Assembly: GCF_001723605.1 (NCBI RefSeq)
Contig: NZ_CP017111.1
Span: 1,984,001 to 2,048,000 of the forward strand
Length of the DNA stretch: 64,000 nt
Direction of reading: 5' to 3'
From: Sulfurospirillum halorespirans DSM 13726
GTDB taxonomy: Bacteria; Campylobacterota; Campylobacteria; Campylobacterales; Sulfurospirillaceae
The notes under the pieces: generated by a model
The model's database searches: none
What the model was told of the DNA's origin: nothing
What the model saw: only the letters and a program-made list of their open reading frames with translations
Made by a program: the position numbers and the translations under genes
Part shown: positions 61,359 through 64,000 of the stretch, in pieces
Numbering within the stretch: position 1 is the stretch's first letter
How the letters are laid out: every line of letters begins with the position of its first letter

Positions 61359-61431
61359 GTATTTATAAATAATACTAATTTAAATAAAATCATATATTAT
61401 TCATGCTTAATAAAAACTATAAATACGTATT
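61359..61431. promoter_or_regulatory. AT-rich region with two GTATT/AATAC palindromes upstream of the NikK-like gene
   Basis: GTATT-TATAAAT-AATAC (61359-61375) and AATACGTATT (61422-61431) lie 28 and 91 nt upstream of the NikK-like ATG. Both use the half-site AATAC. They could be operators for a metal-responsive regulator such as NikR or Fur, but neither matches a consensus that I can state with confidence. The 182-bp gap holds nothing else recognisable. Confidence 0.3.
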
Positions 61432-61513
61432 ATTTATTAATGCGAGAATATGCACGACTCAGGAACGTTAAAATTCAGAGGAAATTGAGAAAAAAAGGGA
61501 AAGGGAAGAGAGT

Positions 61514-62374
61514 CTAAATACCGTGTTTACAGATGATTGATCCAAGCGCTGCACCCACAGCTTGCGCAACCACATCGCATTTTACTTTAAAAAGAAAGAA
61601 AATCGGAAGCCCTTTGGTTTCACCCAAGCATTCGTAATTTCCCATCCCTTTAGCAATGATACACTCCGCTTTTTCAAAAATGCCACGAGCCTCTTCATTC
61701 ATCAGCTCCAACACAAGCCCAGGAGTAGGAACGCCACTATCCACAATCATTGCGATTTCATCCATTCTTGAAGCTAGTGCGTCTTTACATGTAAGATCAT
61801 TGATGATCGGTCGTCCACGCACAAAATAGTAGACTTCAATGGTTGGATAGAGTTTTTGGATGGTTTGAATGTAGAGTTTATCGAAGATCTCTTCGCCCGC
61901 ATTATCGGCTAAATAGACCAGTGTTTGTGTGTGTTTCAGTTGCGCTTCAAGCATTTTAAAATCATCAATCGCAAAGGGCGTATGGTAAATCTTCTCCAGC
62001 TCCTCTTCAAGATCGTACAACATCACCGCCGCAAGGTCGATCACATTGCCAGCTACTGCTGTTTTGGTCGCTTCAAAAAGCGTGTTAGCACTCGCATTTA
62101 TTTTGGCTTCGCACAAAGGAAGAAAGGCTTTGGCTTTTTCGGAAGAGGCTTTTTTGAAATCCGCGTACAAATCATCGACGTTTAAAAGTTCTGCCATCGC
62201 TTCGTACAAAGGAGCAGCATTCATGGGAGGATTTTGATTCATATCGAAGTTTTTGATCTGCTGATGGGCAATGGCATCAATCAAAAGCGCTTGTTCATCG
62301 TTTACATGTAAAAGTTCACACACGCGTTTGGTCTGGTCATAAATACAGGTTAAACAGCGCTCTTGAATTTTCAT
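61514..62374 (-). CDS. DUF89/ARMT1-like damage-control phosphatase
   Basis: A 286-residue protein. N-terminal CLTCIYDQTKR, the central YLADNAGEEIFDKL with the metal-binding Asp and Asn, and AKGMGNYECL near the C-terminus are family hallmarks. DUF89 enzymes hydrolyse phosphate from damaged or side-product metabolites such as fructose 1-phosphate or phosphopantetheine forms, using divalent metal. It sits downstream of rplS but after a terminator. Two palindromes (61785, 62301). Confidence 0.85.
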   Translation of the reverse strand: MKIQERCLTCIYDQTKRVCELLHVNDEQALLIDAIAHQQIKNFDMNQNPPMNAAPLYEAMAELLNVDDLYADFKKASSEKAKAFLPLCEAKINASANTLFEATKTAVAGNVIDLAAVMLYDLEEELEKIYHTPFAIDDFKMLEAQLKHTQTLVYLADNAGEEIFDKLYIQTIQKLYPTIEVYYFVRGRPIINDLTCKDALASRMDEIAMIVDSGVPTPGLVLELMNEEARGIFEKAECIIAKGMGNYECLGETKGLPIFFLFKVKCDVVAQAVGAALGSIICKHGI

Positions 62375-62416
62375 GTGATTCTTTTAGAAAGATTTGAGGA
62401 AGGGGAAAGAAGGAAA

Positions 62417-62443
62417 GGCAGTATCACCATTCGTGTTACTGCC
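62417..62443 (-). terminator. terminator of rimM-trmD-rplS
   Basis: GGCAGTA-TCACCATTCGTGT-TACTGCC with an inner CAC/GTG pair gives a long stem with one T-T mismatch. It lies 10 nt after the rplS stop on the minus strand and is followed by TTTCCTTCTTTCC. Confidence 0.6.
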
Positions 62444-62452
62444 CAAAAAGTA

Positions 62453-62809
62453 TTATTTTCTAAGTTCTCTAATTTTTGCAGCTTTACCACGTCTATCTCT
62501 AAGATAGAAGAGTTTCGCACGACGTACAACACCACGTCTAAGAACAACGATCTCATCAATACTATCAGAGTAGATTGGGAAGATTCTCTCTACACCAACA
62601 CTGTTTGCACCGATTTTTCTTACCATGAAAGTCTCGCCCGTACCCGTACCACGTCTTGCAATACAAATACCTTCAAAATTTTGAACACGTTGTTTATCGC
62701 CTTCAATAATTTTTACGGCAACTCTAAGTGTGTCACCTGCTCTAAAAGCTGGAACATTTTTCTCAGCAATTTGTCCTGCTTCAAAAGCTTCAATAAATTT
62801 ATTTCTCAT
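62453..62809 (-). CDS. rplS: 50S ribosomal protein L19
   Basis: A 118-residue L19 with [34 protein letters not shown] and the end [19 protein letters not shown]. It lies at the 30S-50S interface. Third gene of rimM-trmD-rplS, the order in many bacteria. Confidence 0.97.
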   Translation of the reverse strand: MRNKFIEAFEAGQIAEKNVPAFRAGDTLRVAVKIIEGDKQRVQNFEGICIARRGTGTGETFMVRKIGANSVGVERIFPIYSDSIDEIVVLRRGVVRRAKLFYLRDRRGKAAKIRELRK

Positions 62810-62834
62810 TAATTATCCTTTTTGTTCATTCATT

Positions 62835-63527
62835 CTAATGCTTCGCGCTAAAGCGAGAAAACAGATCGGGTCTGAAATATTTTGTCTTAGATTCAGACAT
62901 TTTATTTTTTAAGCTTGTGATTTTAGCGTGGTTTCCCTTTAAAAACTCTGAGGGCACGGATTTACTTTCATAAATCGGCGGCTTTGAGAAACACGGCGCC
63001 TCTAAAAGTGGGCTCTCAAAACTCTCCATACTCAAAGAGTCCTCGTTTCCAAGAACACCTTTAATATTGCGACTAATCGCATCACTCATCACAAGACTCG
63101 GAAGTTCTCCTCCCGTTAAAACATAATCGCCTATGCAAAAAAGCTCATCGGCAAATGTTTCGATGACGCGCTCATCAATTCCCTCATAACGACCACTCAC
63201 AAAAACCAAATGTTTTTTCTTTGCGAGTCGTTTAGCATCATTTTGTGTAAAGAGTTTTCCAGAAGGTGTCGGGAAAATAATATACGCTTCAGGGGATGAG
63301 TGTTTGATGGAACGTAAAAGATCAAACAGCGGTTGAGGAAAAAGCACAAGACCTGCTCCACCACTGGCTTGATAGTCATCAACTTTACCATGTTTGTTCA
63401 GCGTATAATCGCGTGGATTAAAAAACTCAACACTCAAAAGCTCTTTGGCAATGGCACGTTTTAAAATGGAGTCTTCAAAATACGAAGCGATCAACCCTTC
63501 AAAGAGTGTCACATAGGAAAATCGCAT
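62835..63527 (-). CDS. trmD: tRNA (guanine-37-N1)-methyltransferase
   Basis: A 230-residue SPOUT enzyme: [28 protein letters not shown] and [15 protein letters not shown], which form the knotted SAM-binding site, then [12 protein letters not shown]. It methylates G37 to prevent frameshifts. It shares one base with the rimM stop. Confidence 0.97.
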   Translation of the reverse strand: MRFSYVTLFEGLIASYFEDSILKRAIAKELLSVEFFNPRDYTLNKHGKVDDYQASGGAGLVLFPQPLFDLLRSIKHSSPEAYIIFPTPSGKLFTQNDAKRLAKKKHLVFVSGRYEGIDERVIETFADELFCIGDYVLTGGELPSLVMSDAISRNIKGVLGNEDSLSMESFESPLLEAPCFSKPPIYESKSVPSEFLKGNHAKITSLKNKMSESKTKYFRPDLFSRFSAKH

Positions 63528-64000
63528 TAAGAGTTCTCCAAAATTCCTAAACCATCTTTGCTTAGAACCTCTTTTTTCGCCTTGTCAAACGTTAGAATAT
63601 AACGCTCAATATAGGGCAAATAAAAGGTCTTAGAAAGCCCTTTTTTCACCAATGCCTCATCGGTTTTGATGACCAAATAATCAGTCGCTGCAATGCGCTC
63701 AATCTGATCCACTGTACCCAAAAGCGTTCCATCATCATCATCAATCACGTTTGCATCAATCAGGTCAAACCAAAAGAATTCACCCTCTTGAAGCGCACAC
63801 TCACTGATGGAATTTTCCTGTGTTGTCAGCAAAAAAGTATTGACCAATTTAGCGGCCGCTTCTCTGCTTTGATACCCAACAAACGAGATAAGACCACGCG
63901 CTTGATGAAACGAAAAGACTTCAAGTGTCTCACCTTTTTGTGTGGTAAACGTTTTGCCTTTTTTAAACTGTTCGGGAAAGTCACATTGGAGATGAAGTTT
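63527..64000 (-). CDS. rimM: 16S rRNA processing protein RimM, N-terminus outside window
   Basis: 157 residues are visible and the frame is open to the right edge, so the start lies beyond it; no start codon is needed at 63847. The first part ([21 protein letters not shown]) is the RimM beta-barrel and the end ([22 protein letters not shown]) the PRC-barrel that binds ribosomal protein S19. It helps mature the 30S subunit. rpsP usually lies upstream. Confidence 0.92.
   Translation of the reverse strand, partial: KLHLQCDFPEQFKKGKTFTTQKGETLEVFSFHQARGLISFVGYQSREAAAKLVNTFLLTTQENSISECALQEGEFFWFDLIDANVIDDDDGTLLGTVDQIERIAATDYLVIKTDEALVKKGLSKTFYLPYIERYILTFDKAKKEVLSKDGLGILENS

Larger units (their letters stand above)
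221..62312. repeat. dispersed palindrome TTTACATGTAAA (33 copies of the 10-bp core)
   Basis: Full TTTACATGTAAA starts: 221, 564, 2996, 8412, 9569, 13664, 13783, 19066, 21498, 25471, 27807, 33672, 39729, 42167, 42492, 47067, 54142, 58434, 60211, 62301. TTACATGTAA only: 1401, 7426, 16923, 21444, 23800, 27535, 32932, 44783, 49142, 53963, 54619, 55074, 61785. One-off TACATGTA cores: 125, 7478, 12166, 29030, 30932, 34160, 56982. Of the 33, 28 are inside genes and five in gaps. Nine of the full copies extend to CTTTACATGTAAAG. Counted by eye, so a few may be missed. Confidence 0.9.

Noticed and set aside
221-62312. The palindrome as a transcription-factor operator
   Set aside because: Most copies are deep within genes of unrelated function and far from starts; a specific regulator with over 30 sites in 64 kb of mostly coding DNA is not plausible.
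1-64000. tRNA, rRNA, tmRNA or CRISPR array
   Set aside because: No T-loop/anticodon pattern, rRNA-like stretch or regularly spaced direct repeats were seen in any gap; the frequent palindrome is not regularly spaced.

Overview
This 64 kb window is a dense chromosomal segment of a Campylobacterota (epsilonproteobacterial) genome, most likely Sulfurospirillum or a close relative. The assignment is an inference from gene order recalled from Campylobacter jejuni and Helicobacter pylori: csd3/pgp3-pgbA-glcD-yihY-comEC, uvrB next to priA, rpmB-rpe-dnaQ-like, yajC-secD-secF-leuS-lptE-folC-csd1-ccmA-mfd, and rep-truB-csrA-ispE-smpB-trx-clpS-clpA-aat. Moderate GC and a free-standing molybdopterin-binding Mop protein also fit. 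I saw no rRNA, tRNA, CRISPR array, prophage or intact insertion sequence. Almost everything is housekeeping.

Layout. 1-4.2 kb: an HNH nuclease fragment, a small membrane protein, mop, Nudix hydrolase, corA and the cell-shape endopeptidase csd3/pgp3. 4.3-8.5 kb: pgbA-like, glcD and yihY facing comEC. 8.5-15.5 kb (minus strand): ispG, intein-containing dnaB, comEC; then a ZapB-like coiled-coil gene, a small gene, two pilin-like genes and priA. 15.6-20.3 kb (plus): uvrB, ppk1, gamma carbonic anhydrase. 20.3-24.3 kb: rpe-trpF-dnaQ-like diverging from rpmB-argJ-ydcH. 24.3-38.5 kb: one 12-gene minus-strand run from yajC to magIII. 38.5-50.4 kb: lnt, metK with a long unusual leader, then a minus-strand run from rep through csrA, the N-degron genes clpS-clpA-aat and an AEC transporter. 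50.6-56.1 kb: a LysR regulator and pyrB-pabB-pabC-pepF plus an SspB-like gene. 56.2-64 kb: glycine-zipper protein, bioD, AraC regulator with a divergent aminotransferase, a NikK/NikL-like pair, a DUF89 phosphatase and rimM-trmD-rplS, with rimM cut by the window edge.

The most striking signal is not a gene. The 10-bp palindrome TTACATGTAA occurs 33 times by hand count, 20 of them as the full 12-mer TTTACATGTAAA. It is spread through unrelated genes and some intergenic gaps. With A and T at about 0.3 each I expect roughly 0.2 copies of the 10-mer, so it is enriched on the order of a hundredfold or more. Inside genes it is read only in the two frames that avoid its internal TAA, as Leu-His-Val or Thr-Cys. 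It behaves like a highly iterated palindrome such as cyanobacterial HIP1, or like a DNA-uptake or chromosome-organisation signal. I know of no description of it.

Other points of interest are a DnaB intein splitting the Walker A Lys-Thr pair, a 118-bp element with 20-bp perfect terminal inverted repeats between rpe and rpmB, and a 307-bp metK leader with an inverted-repeat insert flanked by near-identical 24-bp direct repeats.
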